This document shows positions 33,081-41,875 of a DNA stretch of 64,000 bases, one piece after another. Below the pieces are notes generated by a model, which was not told where the DNA came from, did no database searches, and saw only the letters and a program-made list of their open reading frames with translations. This DNA comes from Pseudooceanicola sp. HF7 (GTDB taxonomy: Bacteria > Pseudomonadota > Alphaproteobacteria > Rhodobacterales > Rhodobacteraceae), in assembly GCF_011806405.1 (NCBI RefSeq), contig NZ_JAATOW010000019.1, positions 25,869 to 89,868 on the forward strand. The letters run 5' to 3'. Made by a program: the position numbers and the translations under genes. Every line of letters starts with the position of its first letter. Within the stretch, counting starts at the first letter, position 1.

Positions 33081-33664
33081 GTCAGATGCTCCTTGTTCAG
33101 GGATTTGAGGACGTCGCGGATCATCTCCGGCGGCAGGTCCTCCATGAGGGTATTGGAGATCACATCCGTCCAGGTGGCCGGCATGTGTTCGTCGAGCAGA
33201 ATCTCGACCAGTTCTTCGACCTCCTCCACTGTGACCTCGTCCGTCGTTCCGAAAGAGAAGTCCGGAACGCCTTCTGGATCGTGCTGGGGCACCTCGCGGT
33301 TCAGCTGGATGACTTCGAAGTGGTGCGGGTTGACACAGAGAGGCGTCGAGCAAGTCTGCTGCAGCCGGAACTCGACCGACGGCTGTTGGGTCAGCTGGAT
33401 AAGCAGGCGGGGGACCCGATGCTCTTTGCCGTTGTACTGGATGACACCGACCGGGAGGTCGGAGCGAATTTCGAGATAAGGGAGGTTGTCCCGCCCTCGA
33501 CGCTTCGTTGCTCTGGGAGTATTGCTGTTCCCTCTGGAGGTTCCCGTCCAGGGGAGGCAGTCAGGCCCGAGATCCTCAAGCGGCTTATTCCCGAGCGCGA
33601 TCTGCTCGAGGAGAGGCTCACCCGAACGCTCGGCGAGCCGCTTTGCGAGAGTGGTCAGCTTCAT
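33077..33664 (-). CDS. HNH-like phage protein, degenerate
   Basis: 195 residues. The middle carries an HNH_3-like pattern: CLPWTGTSRG, then EHRVPRLLIQL, then QQTCSTPLCVNPHHFEVI. The usual first His of the HTC motif is Gln here, so nuclease activity is doubtful; the two zinc cysteines and the NPHH motif are kept. The C-terminal third is acidic. ATG 33664 overlaps the upstream gene by ATGA. Confidence 0.6.
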   Translation of the reverse strand: MKLTTLAKRLAERSGEPLLEQIALGNKPLEDLGPDCLPWTGTSRGNSNTPRATKRRGRDNLPYLEIRSDLPVGVIQYNGKEHRVPRLLIQLTQQPSVEFRLQQTCSTPLCVNPHHFEVIQLNREVPQHDPEGVPDFSFGTTDEVTVEEVEELVEILLDEHMPATWTDVISNTLMEDLPPEMIRDVLKSLNKEHLT

Positions 33665-33867
33665 TGGCCCAGGTCCTGCAGTAGCCGCTCTTTGACGCCC
33701 GCGTGGCGCTTGCGCAGAGCGTTGTGGGTGAAGCGGTTCAGCTTCATGAAGCGGAGGGGGTCGGTATTGTCGACCTGATCCGCTAGCTTGACCCGGATCA
33801 CACGCCGATTGCCTGGCTGGAGTTGGGAGTGCAAAGTCGCCCTTGAGAAGAGGTTCTGGATCGTCAT
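33661..33867 (-). CDS. small phage-like basic protein (68 aa)
   Basis: MTIQNLFSRATLHSQLQPGN..., rich in Arg and Lys, ending RKRHAGVKERLLQDLGQ. ATG 33879 would add four residues. Overlaps the HNH-like gene downstream. No recognised family. Confidence 0.5.
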   Translation of the reverse strand: MTIQNLFSRATLHSQLQPGNRRVIRVKLADQVDNTDPLRFMKLNRFTHNALRKRHAGVKERLLQDLGQ

Positions 33868-34290
33868 GGGGTAATCCATCGGACAGAATACCCTCCAAGA
33901 GCTCGAGAATTGAGGCGCAGAGGGGCAAGTCGGGATTTTATGGGGTAGGGGTGCTGAGTGGGGGAGATGGCGCTCTGTGCGTCGATTTTTGCGAGGGGCG
34001 CTTGTGCCGGGGCCAGGTCGAACCCCACAGGGGCGGTTGTGTAGGCCTCGGCCGGTTTGGCGCGGAAGGTCATCAACTCGAGGGTCTGCGTATCGGGCAG
34101 GGTCCGGATGTGGGCCAGGGTGGTTTCGTAGACCTCGGCGAAGGTCTCGTGGATGTTCTCGACGTTCTACCGGATGATGTGCGGCCGCTCGCTGTCCAAG
34201 GTCGAGACGAACAGCGTCGGGTTCGCGTAGGGGGGCGAGCACGTCGGTCAGGCAGGTCTTCAGGTCTTTGAGGGCTTTCACTGGATCCAT
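33864..34290 (-). pseudogene. phage-like gene broken by frameshift and amber codon
   Basis: From ATG 34290 the frame reads MDPVKALKDLKTCLTDVLAP. At a run of six C the coding character jumps to the next frame (YANPTLFVSTLDSERPHIIR), which meets a TAG and continues as NVENIHETFAEVYETTLAH, TLELMTFRAKPAEAYTTA to 33864. One frameshift plus one in-frame amber indicate decay. The intact gene would encode about 140 residues; family unknown. Confidence 0.6.
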
Positions 34291-35159
34291 TGTACTTCTC
34301 CGGTTTCGACGAGGGTGTCGAGCGTCGCCTACAATGGGTGATTGGAGCGGGGAATGTGTAGTCCCACTTCGCGAAGTGGGTTCCTCAGGGCCGAGCACCA
34401 CTGTGAGCGAGCCTCAGAAACTCGGGTCTAGGAAAGGGGGGACGGCGGTTCCCGTCTCACGTCTCACGAAGCCCAGGGGAGGGGGCGGGATCGCAAAAGC
34501 GTGGTGCGCTACATCCTGTTTTTCTTTTATAAGAATAATAGGATTTCGCGAAATTAGAATTTCTCGCGGGGCTAGTAAGTTCTTGTAGGGCACCACTGTT
34601 TCTAACTTCTCCTTAGATCATCTTTTTTTCATCTTGAGGCTTGGTCTTTGAGAGAAAGAAGAAAAAGAAAATAGGAAAAATAGCCATTTTTATCAATAAA
34701 AACAGTTACTTAGATGGGTTTTGGGGCGTGCGCCACGAGGGCGTATTGCTGGCCGAACCCGATCCGGAGCCCACCAAAACGGTTCGAACCTGAACCAGAC
34801 CCTAGAACCGCCCCAAATGGCCCTGATACGGGCTTTGGATCGCAAATATCTGATTTCATTGGATTTTCCTCGGATCTGCGATATTTCTCGCTCCGGTTGC
34901 ATTTCTCTTCTTCTTTACAGCTTCTTTCCTCAAAAAATCGGCGAGGCGGGCTCAGGAGGCGATTTTGCTCCCGACCCCGACCCCGCCGCAGTCGACGAAA
35001 TGCCTACGTGCAGGCGACACGCAGGCGGGGCACACACGCGGAGGCAGTCGCGTGTATCTCGAAAAAAGTCCCAAAATCCGCCTCACGCGGAAACATTGGA
35101 ACCCTGGGGCTCACGTCCGTGACGTGGGCGGAGGCAGATGCCTGGGCAGACCCACGCGC
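34291..35159. other. AT-richer non-coding stretch in phage-like module
   Basis: About 870 bases with base composition well below the surroundings (runs such as TTTTTTTCATC and AAAAAGAAAATAGG near 34620-34700) and no frame I trust. It contains the perfect 18-base palindrome CCCACTTCGCGAAGTGGG at 34363-34380. It may be the control region of the former phage. Confidence 0.5.
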
Positions 35160-35170
35160 TTAGCGCGTGG
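35152..35170. terminator. hairpin at end of 81-aa gene
   Basis: CCACGCGC and GCGCGTGG form an 8-bp stem with a 3-base TTA loop that is also the stop codon of the minus-strand gene. No U-tract follows, so termination is only possible. Confidence 0.4.
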
Positions 35171-35405
35171 ACCAGCGTTTCGCGGGCCCCTGGCCGCGGG
35201 GCACGGGCGCGGCGAACCGGGTCCCGGGCTTGTCCCGCTCGGGCACGAAGGGGGCCTTGCGGCTGGCCCGCTTGGCCCAGCCGGGCTTGGCTCCGGATGT
35301 GGGCTCGGGGTCGGAGGCGGCGAAAGCCGCCTCGCGTTCCCGCTGGACCCGGGCGACTAGCGCCCGGGTTTCGTCGGAGGGGCGGGGATTAACCGGCAGC
35401 AGCAA
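35160..35405 (-). CDS. small basic phage-like protein (81 aa)
   Basis: The best start is TTG 35405, with GAGGAGG six bases before it, giving MLLPVNPRPSDETRALVARV... and a Lys/Arg/Pro-rich C-terminus. It overlaps the end of the amber-interrupted gene upstream, which carries its ribosome-binding site, so the two were probably coupled. No family recognised. Confidence 0.5.
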   Translation of the reverse strand: MLLPVNPRPSDETRALVARVQREREAAFAASDPEPTSGAKPGWAKRASRKAPFVPERDKPGTRFAAPVPRGQGPAKRWSTR

Positions 35406-35604
35406 GGGCCACCTCCTCGGCGCGGCGTTCCATTTCGGCAAGCACCGCGTCCCGCATCTCAATCAACTGGGCATCGGTCCAGCTGGTCAGGTCAAGGCTG
35501 ACGAGGTGGTAACGGTAGCCGCACTACATTGCACCCCGCATGCTGGCCTTAGAGGTTAAGGCGAGATCAGCGATTGCGCTGGCGATGATGTCTTTCTCTT
35601 CCAT
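35389..35604 (-). pseudogene. small gene interrupted by an in-frame TAG
   Basis: From ATG 35604: MEEKDIIASAIADLALTSKA..., then TAG at codon 27 (35524-35526), then in the same frame CGYRYHLVSLDLTSWTDAQL and MRDAVLAEMERRAEEVALAAAG. The continuous 71-codon frame looks like one protein with a nonsense mutation, probably from CAG. Translation could restart at ATG 35457. A palindromic operator lies 13 bases upstream of the ATG. Confidence 0.55.
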
Positions 35605-35616
35605 TTCGTTGGTGTC

Positions 35617-35635
35617 AGGTTCAATTATTGAACCT
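35617..35635. promoter_or_regulatory. 19-base palindrome, candidate operator
   Basis: AGGTTCAATTATTGAACCT has 9-base arms around a central T and lies 13 bases before the ATG of the amber-interrupted gene. Length and symmetry fit a phage-type repressor operator. Confidence 0.55.
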
Positions 35636-35937
35636 CAGTTTCTATTGGACACACCTCGCCCGGCGGCTTCGCTGGCCTCGTGTCGGGTCCGGTATGTAGT
35701 GCCCCAGACCGGATCGTTTCCGGCCTCTCTGACTGAGACCCACTAGACCCTTTTTATAGGCACGCGGGAAGAGTGGGTTGCTACTATGCAGTTGTTATTG
35801 CTGGGGAAATTTCAGAATTTCAGAATGAACCAATTTGGTTGAGTGCTCACGCTTTGAAAGCTCTGTTTGAGCTCATCATGCGGACGTTCGTAAGCGGCGT
35901 CTGCGCCCCCGCGGAGTTCAGCTTGCCGGCTTGAGTT
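35636..35937. other. non-coding stretch, no gene seen
   Basis: About 300 bases between the palindrome and the IS66 relic. It contains a short tandem TTTCAGAA repeat near 35810-35825. No credible frame, RNA gene or insertion-sequence end was found. Confidence 0.4.
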
Positions 35938-37360
35938 TCACGGCAGGAGCTCGTCGAACCGGTGCGCAGGAAGGCCTGCCGCGATCGCCTCAAGCGTCGC
36001 CTTGAGATAGATGGTCGGCGAACTTGGTGACGAGTACACGCGCGATGGCGCCCTCAGTCGGTAGCGCGCCCTCGATCAGGTGGGCGGGGGCCGGAGCTTG
36101 GGTGATCCCTTCGGCGCAGGCACGACAGGCATACTTAGACCGGACCGTCACCCTCTCGCACATGCAGGCATGTGCTGCTGGTTAGAGGATGACGCGGAGC
36201 TGGGCCGGTACGATTTCCAGCCTCCCGCTCCGGTCGTCTCGCCAGAGGTTAGCTTCCAACACGACGCCGATCCGGTGCATCGAGCCGCAGCCGCACGGAC
36301 ACTCCAGGCTGGCCGGCTCGATCACCTGCTCAATCCGGGGAAGTCCCTCGGGCAGATCGCCTCGGTTTCGCCGGGCGGTCTTGGTTCGTCGCGGTCCGGA
36401 TGAGGCCGGGGCCACTTCGGTTTGCTGTGCCTCTACCTCGGCGAAGGCAGTTTCCGGATCCTCGAGCGCCATCTGCCGATCGTCCTCGCTGAGCCTCTCG
36501 GACTTCTTGCCATGCACGAACTGGTTGAGCTCGGTGACGAGATGCTCGAGGCGCTTGTTGGCTTCCCTGAGTGCATCGCGCTCACGCAACGCGGCCAGAA
36601 CAGCTTCGCGTTCGTCTTCCGGGATGGCCGACAGGTCGACGGATGGGGCGCTGGATATGGCGGGATGATACCCTGCTCCCGTCCCCGGCAGGCAGGCTTC
36701 CCGCTCCTGAGTCATTCTGCCACAGCCGGGCGGCGCGTCCCCAGGGACCGCACCCGCCGCCGATCCAGCCCGGCGAACAGCGCCTCGAACTGGGCGCGGT
36801 TCAGCGTCATTGCCCGATCCCGGATCGCGGGCCAGGTGAAGGCGCTCTCTTCCAGCTGCTTGCAACCCATAACGAGGACGCTGCCGTGCCGGAACAGGAT
36901 CTTCATTCGGTCCGCGCGCTTCGCCCGGAAAACAACGACCGTCCCGGTGAACGGATCCTCGGCCAGGGTCGACTGAACTGGGGCGGCCGGGCCATCACGT
37001 CCCAAACGAAATCTACCCACTGCCCGGCAGGGGCATGCGCCGCAGGCGCCCGAGAGGGGGCTTCGTCGCCACCAGGATGCGGACGCCTTGGGGTGGCATC
37101 AGCATGTCGGTGCTTCCAGAGCATGCACGATCGCGGCGATCCGATCCGCCTGCGTGTTGGGCGACAGCCCGATCTGCATCGCTCCCCTGATGATCCAGAT
37201 CAGCTCGGGCGTCGCGCTCGTCGGCTCGTTCCTTTCGGCCGGGTCGCAAACGATCAGCGCCATGCAGACCAGCACGCCGATCTCCTCGGCGGGGAGAACC
37301 AACTGTCCGTGCTTTGCCTGGCGGCGCCAGGCCGAGAGCTGGTTCGAAAGGGCGGGAAGC
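35938..37360 (-). mobile_element. IS66-family relic (tnpA-tnpB-tnpC remnants)
   Basis: Three decayed minus-strand genes. tnpA survives as its C-terminus (SNQLSAWRRQAKHGQLVLPA to ADRIAAIVHALEA, 37099-37360). tnpB (36712-37099) has an insertion of about 41 bases and a frameshift between VRILVATKP and QSTLAEDPFTGTVVVFRAKR. tnpC (35938-36715) keeps its N-terminus (DDRQMALEDPETAFAEVEAQ), then a disrupted SKYACRACAEGITQAPAPAHL, then jumps to its last residues (RFDELLP). The catalytic DDE core is missing, so it cannot transpose. Confidence 0.82.
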
Positions 37361-37444
37361 CGACATTCGCTGCGCCCTGGACGAACGGCGGCTCAGCGGG
37401 ACAAAGCAGGCATTCATCACTATGGTTTGAGTGTCCGCAAATAC

Positions 37445-37837
37445 TTACTCAGGATGCCCGACATTCTGGGGTGCATCATCGCAGATTTCATACCATGAGG
37501 GTTTTTCGCCAACGAATTCGTGTAATTGATTCACAAGGTCCAGATCGCCATCCAGAGTGTTCGCGGCAATTGGAAAACTGTCTTCAGCCGATAAAATCTC
37601 ACCCAAGGACGTGCCACAGATTTTGCAGAAGCAGCGCGGGTAGATGTAGGGCGCAACCGGCTCGAACACCTGCACGCAGTCTTTGCCTGATATCCATTTC
37701 ACGTCTTCGCCTTTGACAAATGCAATCGCACTTGCGCCAACTTTTCGGCACCGCGAGCAGTGGCAAGTTCCGACAAATGAAGGTGGGTTTGCCAGCTCAA
37801 ATTGAACGGCTTGGCAGCAGCAACTTCCTTTAATCAT
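37445..37837 (-). CDS. GFA-family (CENP-V/GFA) zinc protein
   Basis: 130-residue protein of the glutathione-dependent formaldehyde-activating family. Zinc-site cysteines are in MIKGSCCCQAV, CHCSRCRKVGAS and CFCKICGTSLG. Members bind glutathione adducts or act on small aldehydes, but most are uncharacterised. The gene is visibly poorer in GC than its neighbours, a sign of transfer. It is divergent from the WYL regulator, which probably controls it. Confidence 0.88.
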   Translation of the reverse strand: MIKGSCCCQAVQFELANPPSFVGTCHCSRCRKVGASAIAFVKGEDVKWISGKDCVQVFEPVAPYIYPRCFCKICGTSLGEILSAEDSFPIAANTLDGDLDLVNQLHEFVGEKPSWYEICDDAPQNVGHPE

Positions 37838-37943
37838 GGTGGTCTCACTTTCTGTTTAAAGCACCGTCCTGTCATGTTTTCTGAGCGCGATAAATATGGC
37901 ATGCTGACAGCATAGTGGCAGCATAAGGCGAAGGGGTGTGATC

Positions 37944-38678
37944 ATGCGCAAGGCAGAGCGCCTGTTTGAGATTGTTCAACTGCTGCGGCGCGTGAGTGGC
38001 CCTGTCTCTGCTGAAAAGATCGCGCAGGAACTAGGGTCGTCGAAGCGCTCGGTATATCGCGATATCGCGGCCTTGACGGCGCAAGATGTCCCGATCCGTG
38101 GTGAGGCTGGTATCGGATATGTTCTTGAAAGAGGCTTTGACATGCCGCCGTTGATGCTGACCTCGGACGAGTTGGATGCCGCTGTTTTGGGCGCGCATTG
38201 GGTTGCCAGCCGGGGGGAGCCAGACTTGGCAAAAGCTGCGCTCAACCTGTTGGCTAAGATCGAGGTGATGGTGCCTGAACGGTTGCGCGGGCATGTATTG
38301 GAACCTGCAACCAGCATCGCCCCGGTAAGCCCGACTGCAGAGACAGTGGATGCCGCACTGCTGCGAAATACCATCCGTGCCCATAGAAAGCTGGCACTGG
38401 TCTATCGTGACGGAAACTGCACGCATACCAGTCGTGTGGTTTGGCCTGTCCTCCTGGGCTATAGGGATGAGGGCCGTATTCTGGCCGCGTGGTGCGAGTT
38501 TCGCGGCGGGTTTCGTTACTTTCGCACCGAGCGCATGATTTCGGCGGAGCCATTGGAACAGCGGATACCGGAGAATGCACGGGCGCTGCGGACCCGGTGG
38601 CGGTGTGCGATGGACCTTGAGCGGGAGAATTTTGTGGCTTTGGATCAAGGTTTTCAGCGCGGCCTTGAAACCGAGTAA
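37944..38678 (+). CDS. HTH-WYL (YafY-type) transcriptional regulator
   Basis: 244-residue regulator. The N-terminal winged helix (RLFEIVQLLRRVSGPVSAEKIAQELGSSKRSVYRDI, residues 5-40) is followed by a WYL sensor domain (LALVYRDG, VVWPVLLGYRDEGRILAAWCEFRGGFRYFRTERM). GTG 37938 is an alternative start. Divergent from the GFA gene; a repeat element begins within 10 bases of its stop codon. Confidence 0.88.
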   Translation: MRKAERLFEIVQLLRRVSGPVSAEKIAQELGSSKRSVYRDIAALTAQDVPIRGEAGIGYVLERGFDMPPLMLTSDELDAAVLGAHWVASRGEPDLAKAALNLLAKIEVMVPERLRGHVLEPATSIAPVSPTAETVDAALLRNTIRAHRKLALVYRDGNCTHTSRVVWPVLLGYRDEGRILAAWCEFRGGFRYFRTERMISAEPLEQRIPENARALRTRWRCAMDLERENFVALDQGFQRGLETE

Positions 38679-39025
38679 CTCAAAAGCCGACATTCGTGCG
38701 TTGCGCAGCATCAGTCAAGGTGGGCTCAAAGCGGCCGATCTCCGCGTCGCGGCGAACCGCTCTAACCTGGCCACACAGGGCTGTCATGAACGGCCCAAAG
38801 CCGACCTTGGCCAGGATCACCGTTGCCGCAGCGCGGCTTCCCAATACCGGACCTTCATGGCACCGCGCAGCAAGGTCTAGGATCCCGAGGTCCGCATTGC
38901 GGGACGCAAGCAGTCGTTCGGATTTGACCAGTTGGCTACCGCCAATGAACGACCCTATCATGTTGACTACGGGGTGCCTTTGGAGGCACGGTGCGGCCCC
39001 ACATCTCTTGAGTGAGGAATACGCC
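38679..39025. repeat. dispersed repeat block between cargo genes
   Basis: No gene. Holds two members of the island's repeat family: 38721-38779 is identical over 59 bases to 40068-40126, and 38809-38872 is repeated in inverted orientation at 51743-51806 with three mismatches over 64 bases. The block begins right after the WYL regulator stop. Confidence 0.8.
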
Positions 39026-39217
39026 ATGGAATGGTTCGACTATGAAATTGACGTCCACGGAGCAGTTTTAATCCCGGCTCGAGATCGCCTTGGCACCGCA
39101 AGCCTAAGTGAGGCCGAAATTGACTCCCAGATCGTGGAACTTAAAAAAGACCTTGATCGTGTCGCAGAGGCGATGAAGTCGGCGGTTCGCAAACAACAGG
39201 CTCAGCCTCCAGTATGA
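39026..39217 (+). CDS. small uncharacterised protein (63 aa)
   Basis: MEWFDYEIDVHGAVLIPARD..., with a coiled-coil-like acidic/basic C-terminal half (SEAEIDSQIVELKKDLDRVA). GAGGAAT lies 9 bases before the ATG. No domain recognised. Confidence 0.55.
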   Translation: MEWFDYEIDVHGAVLIPARDRLGTASLSEAEIDSQIVELKKDLDRVAEAMKSAVRKQQAQPPV

Positions 39218-39585
39218 CAGGTGCTTCTCCCCTAGCCGTGGCTTAGTTCGGCTGCCAGCCCAAACGCGACATTCATGCAGGGCGCGGCGATGTCTCTGCT
39301 GCAAGCGCGAAGGGGTTCCCGTTAGCGGACCTTCAAGGCTGCTCAGCTGGCCCTGAGGGTGCCGCGCCTTGTTTCAAGGTCAGCGAAGCGCAGATAGCGC
39401 CATTTGCAAACTCGGCCGTTTGAAGCAACCAGGTGAGGTTTACGTTGCGGCACGGTCCGCCGTTCCGGTCGTTCGCTGCGACTGCGAGGTTTTGCGGGAC
39501 GAAGCGGACATTCGTTTATTCGACAAATCTCTTGAATTTCGATATCTGTGTGGGAAACGATGCCGTAGCAGGGAACCAGCTACCC
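39218..39585. repeat. repeat-derived intergenic region
   Basis: About 370 bases with degenerate fragments of the dispersed repeat (GCGACATTCATGCAGGGC near 39267, GCGGACATTCG near 39506). No gene seen. Confidence 0.45.
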
Positions 39586-40044
39586 ATGCCAATGCCATGG
39601 ACATATCGACACGCTTCCAAGGAATGGCGCGCCTTCCTCGATGATGTGAAAGAGCGCATGTCCCTTGAGTCCGACAACATGGCGTACACGGCGGTCGATG
39701 CGGTCCTACAGGTGTTTCGGCGTCGTTTGAACGCTCAAGAGGGTTTGGAATTCGCAAGTGTCCTGCCAAGCGTTCTTCGTGCGATTTTCGTGCACGACTG
39801 GGATGTTACGGGACCCCGCGCTGAATTTTACGACCGCGAAAAGCTCCTTTCCGAGGTCAAAGCGGTGAGGGTGAACCACAACCTAACGCCGGACAATGCC
39901 ATTGAGGCAACGGCATGGGCGGTTCGGCGAACCACCAACCGGAGAGACTTCGAGCGAGTGTTAGCGAAGCTACCGGCCGAGGCGCGCGACTTCTGGCAAG
40001 TAGATGTCGCCGATCCTGCCGAGCTAGAGCAAAGGATCATCTAG
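39586..40044 (+). CDS. DUF2267 family protein
   Basis: 152-residue soluble helical protein: WRAFLDDVKERMSLESDNMAYTAVDAVLQVFRRRL is the start of the DUF2267 fold, with LPSVLRAIFVHDWD in the middle. The C-terminal part (HNLTPDNAIEATAWAV) resembles a second, degenerate repeat of the fold. ATG 39592 is also possible. Function unknown; a repeat block begins at its stop codon. Confidence 0.8.
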   Translation: MPMPWTYRHASKEWRAFLDDVKERMSLESDNMAYTAVDAVLQVFRRRLNAQEGLEFASVLPSVLRAIFVHDWDVTGPRAEFYDREKLLSEVKAVRVNHNLTPDNAIEATAWAVRRTTNRRDFERVLAKLPAEARDFWQVDVADPAELEQRII

Positions 40045-40786
40045 CTGCTTTGCAGCATCTGTCACTCTGGGCTCAAAGCGGCCGATCTCCGCGTCGCGGC
40101 GAACCGCTCTAACCTGGCCACACAGGCTGTAATGAACGGCCCTGAACGGACATTCGATGTTTTGATGGGCGCTGCGGCGCGGATTCACGGAAGCGGCCGT
40201 TCGGGCCTCGGCGCAGCATTTCCAACAATCCGAGCTCGGCAGTGCGGGACGTAGCGGCCGTTGGCCGCGCTTGCGACATCTCTGTACCCGAACGTCGGCG
40301 ATGCGCAGTTCGCTACCCCTCGCGCTGAACCCATTGCATGCCGTTTAGGCCCTGGAAGCCGTCGATCGAGAGGGCGCGCTGCTTGACGCCTACCTGCCGC
40401 CGTTCACCGGCTTTTACCTGTTCTAGCCGGGGCGGCGGAACCAGCCGCCAAAGTTGCGCGCGATGATCGAACATTTGCGCACCTGGTGCGAAAGCACGTT
40501 ATAGCCCTTTCGGAAGATGCCGCTCGCGCAGTCGCCTACGGAGAGCCGGGCAATCCAGGCCGAAGCATGGTACCCGGTTTGGGGTAGCGGAGGGGGCTTT
40601 GCGGGGCGCGCGGCTGGGTCCGCGGCCTCAAGGACGCAGGAGATACGGCTCCTGCGACGCTTCTCCCGTCGGCGCCAAGGGCTGGGACCCATCGTGCGGC
40701 TGCGCGGCGGTCGGAGAGTGGCGCCCCCCCATACTAACAGCCCAAAATTACCATGCGTCGAAATTCCTGTCTCAGCCCTGCCGCGG
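40045..40786. repeat. 742-base gap: repeat block and unassigned sequence
   Basis: 40045-40330 is repeat-family sequence, including the 59-base segment 40068-40126 identical to 38721-38779. From 40330 to 40786 there are long frames on both strands, but none has convincing composition or a recognisable product. Confidence 0.6.
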
Positions 40787-41206
40787 TCACACCGATTGGG
40801 CGTTGACGCAGCGGGCGTTGCGCCGCTCGACCTTGAACAGCAGGACAAGCGATGCGGTGAGCAGCAGCGCGGCGTTGAAGGGGTGAATGGCAAGCGCCGC
40901 GCCGCCAGTGGCGGCCAGACCGACCTGCCCCAAATACAACACGAGGAGGGCACAGGCCCACCGTGCGAAGCCCCGCAGCCGCCGCACGAGGAGCGCGTAT
41001 CCGGCAAGCCCCAGAACGGGCAGTGAAATGATACCGCCAACGATGGCGTGTGCCCCCCAGCCGATCTCGCCGTAGAGAGCCTGGCCGGCCAGCAGGAATT
41101 GCAGGCCCAAAACCACCGGCAAGCTGCGCGCGGCGACGGTGAAGGGCGCAGGTGTCCCGGACGAAAGATCCCTGAAAGTGTCGTGGTTGCTCGCGGTCAT
41201 GCTCAT
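40787..41206 (-). CDS. four-helix membrane protein (DUF6220-like)
   Basis: 139 residues with about four hydrophobic helices (VVLGLQFLLAGQALYG, IVGGIISLPVLGLAGYALLV, WACALLVLYLGQVGLAA, NAALLLTASLVLLFKV). The pattern resembles DUF6220, which I state from memory. It overlaps the NAD(P)H oxidoreductase gene by 4 bases and is therefore co-expressed with it. Confidence 0.7.
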   Translation of the reverse strand: MSMTASNHDTFRDLSSGTPAPFTVAARSLPVVLGLQFLLAGQALYGEIGWGAHAIVGGIISLPVLGLAGYALLVRRLRGFARWACALLVLYLGQVGLAATGGAALAIHPFNAALLLTASLVLLFKVERRNARCVNAQSV

Positions 41207-41784
41207 GCCACCTCTTGTCCGCGCGTTGCCGGCGTGGCGGCGATGAAAGCGTCCAGCGCATGTGCATAGCCCTCGGCAGCCTCAGCCAGCTCGGCCGCGC
41301 TCAACTTGTCCGCACCGAACGTGATGTAGGGGGCGTGCCACGGCAAGCCGCAGCGACGGGTCGTGGCCTTGAGCGGGGTAAAGATCTCATCGATCGTGAA
41401 GTGGTTCGCCCCGCCCCGCCCATAGGCGCCGGGGGTGTTCCCCGCGGTGGCCGCGACCATCAGCGGTGTTCCCGCCAGCCGGTCGCCTTCGTCCTCGGCA
41501 AACAGGTAGAACATGCGGGTGAGGACGCTGTCCTGCCAGGCCTTCAGCAGCGCGGGGGTGGAATACCACTGCACCGGGAATTGCAGAACGATCCGGTCAG
41601 CCGACAGAAGGCGCTGCGCCTCGGTGCCGGCCTCGGTGAACATGTCGATCACGCCGTCCGGGTAGAGGCTCTGCATGTCGACGACCTCAACTCCGGGGAG
41701 CGCGGCGACGCGGTCGCATAGTGCGAGGTTTGCATGCGACTGCGCGATGTCGCGGTGGAACAGAAGTATGAGAGTGCGGGACAT
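41203..41784 (-). CDS. flavodoxin-fold NAD(P)H oxidoreductase, KefF/NQO-like
   Basis: 193-residue flavoprotein of the NAD(P)H:quinone oxidoreductase/KefF type. LILLFHRDIAQSHANLAL binds FMN phosphate, LQFPVQWYSTPALLKAWQDSVLT is the signature strand-loop, and VAATAGNTPGAYGRGG follows. Likely role is quinone or electrophile detoxification. Start ATG 41784. Divergent from a LysR regulator, which probably controls it, with 91 bases between. Confidence 0.88.
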   Translation of the reverse strand: MSRTLILLFHRDIAQSHANLALCDRVAALPGVEVVDMQSLYPDGVIDMFTEAGTEAQRLLSADRIVLQFPVQWYSTPALLKAWQDSVLTRMFYLFAEDEGDRLAGTPLMVAATAGNTPGAYGRGGANHFTIDEIFTPLKATTRRCGLPWHAPYITFGADKLSAAELAEAAEGYAHALDAFIAATPATRGQEVA

Positions 41785-41846
41785 GGCTGCCTCCTTGGGA
41801 TGAAGATTGACCTCAGGATGGCGCTCCAATAAAAATTACTCCAATA

Positions 41847-41868
41847 GATATCAGGTATAGGATATTAT
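41847..41868. promoter_or_regulatory. inverted repeat in LysR/oxidoreductase divergent region
   Basis: GATATC and GATATT/ATATC elements form an imperfect inverted repeat in the AT-rich 91-base region between the two starts. This is where a LysR-type box (T-N11-A) is expected. Confidence 0.4.
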
Positions 41869-41875
41869 CAATCCC

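Noticed and set aside
34714..35163. 149-codon plus-strand frame in the AT-rich region
   Set aside because: Composition changes abruptly along the frame, the product matches nothing, and an alternative frame of similar length overlaps it.
30575..37360. Complete prophage
   Set aside because: There are no capsid, tail, terminase, portal or lysis genes, only int/xis-like and small early-region-like genes.
40423..41040. Long minus-strand frame opposite the four-helix membrane protein
   Set aside because: It is mostly a shadow of the real gene in another frame and of repeat sequence; no start signal or domain.
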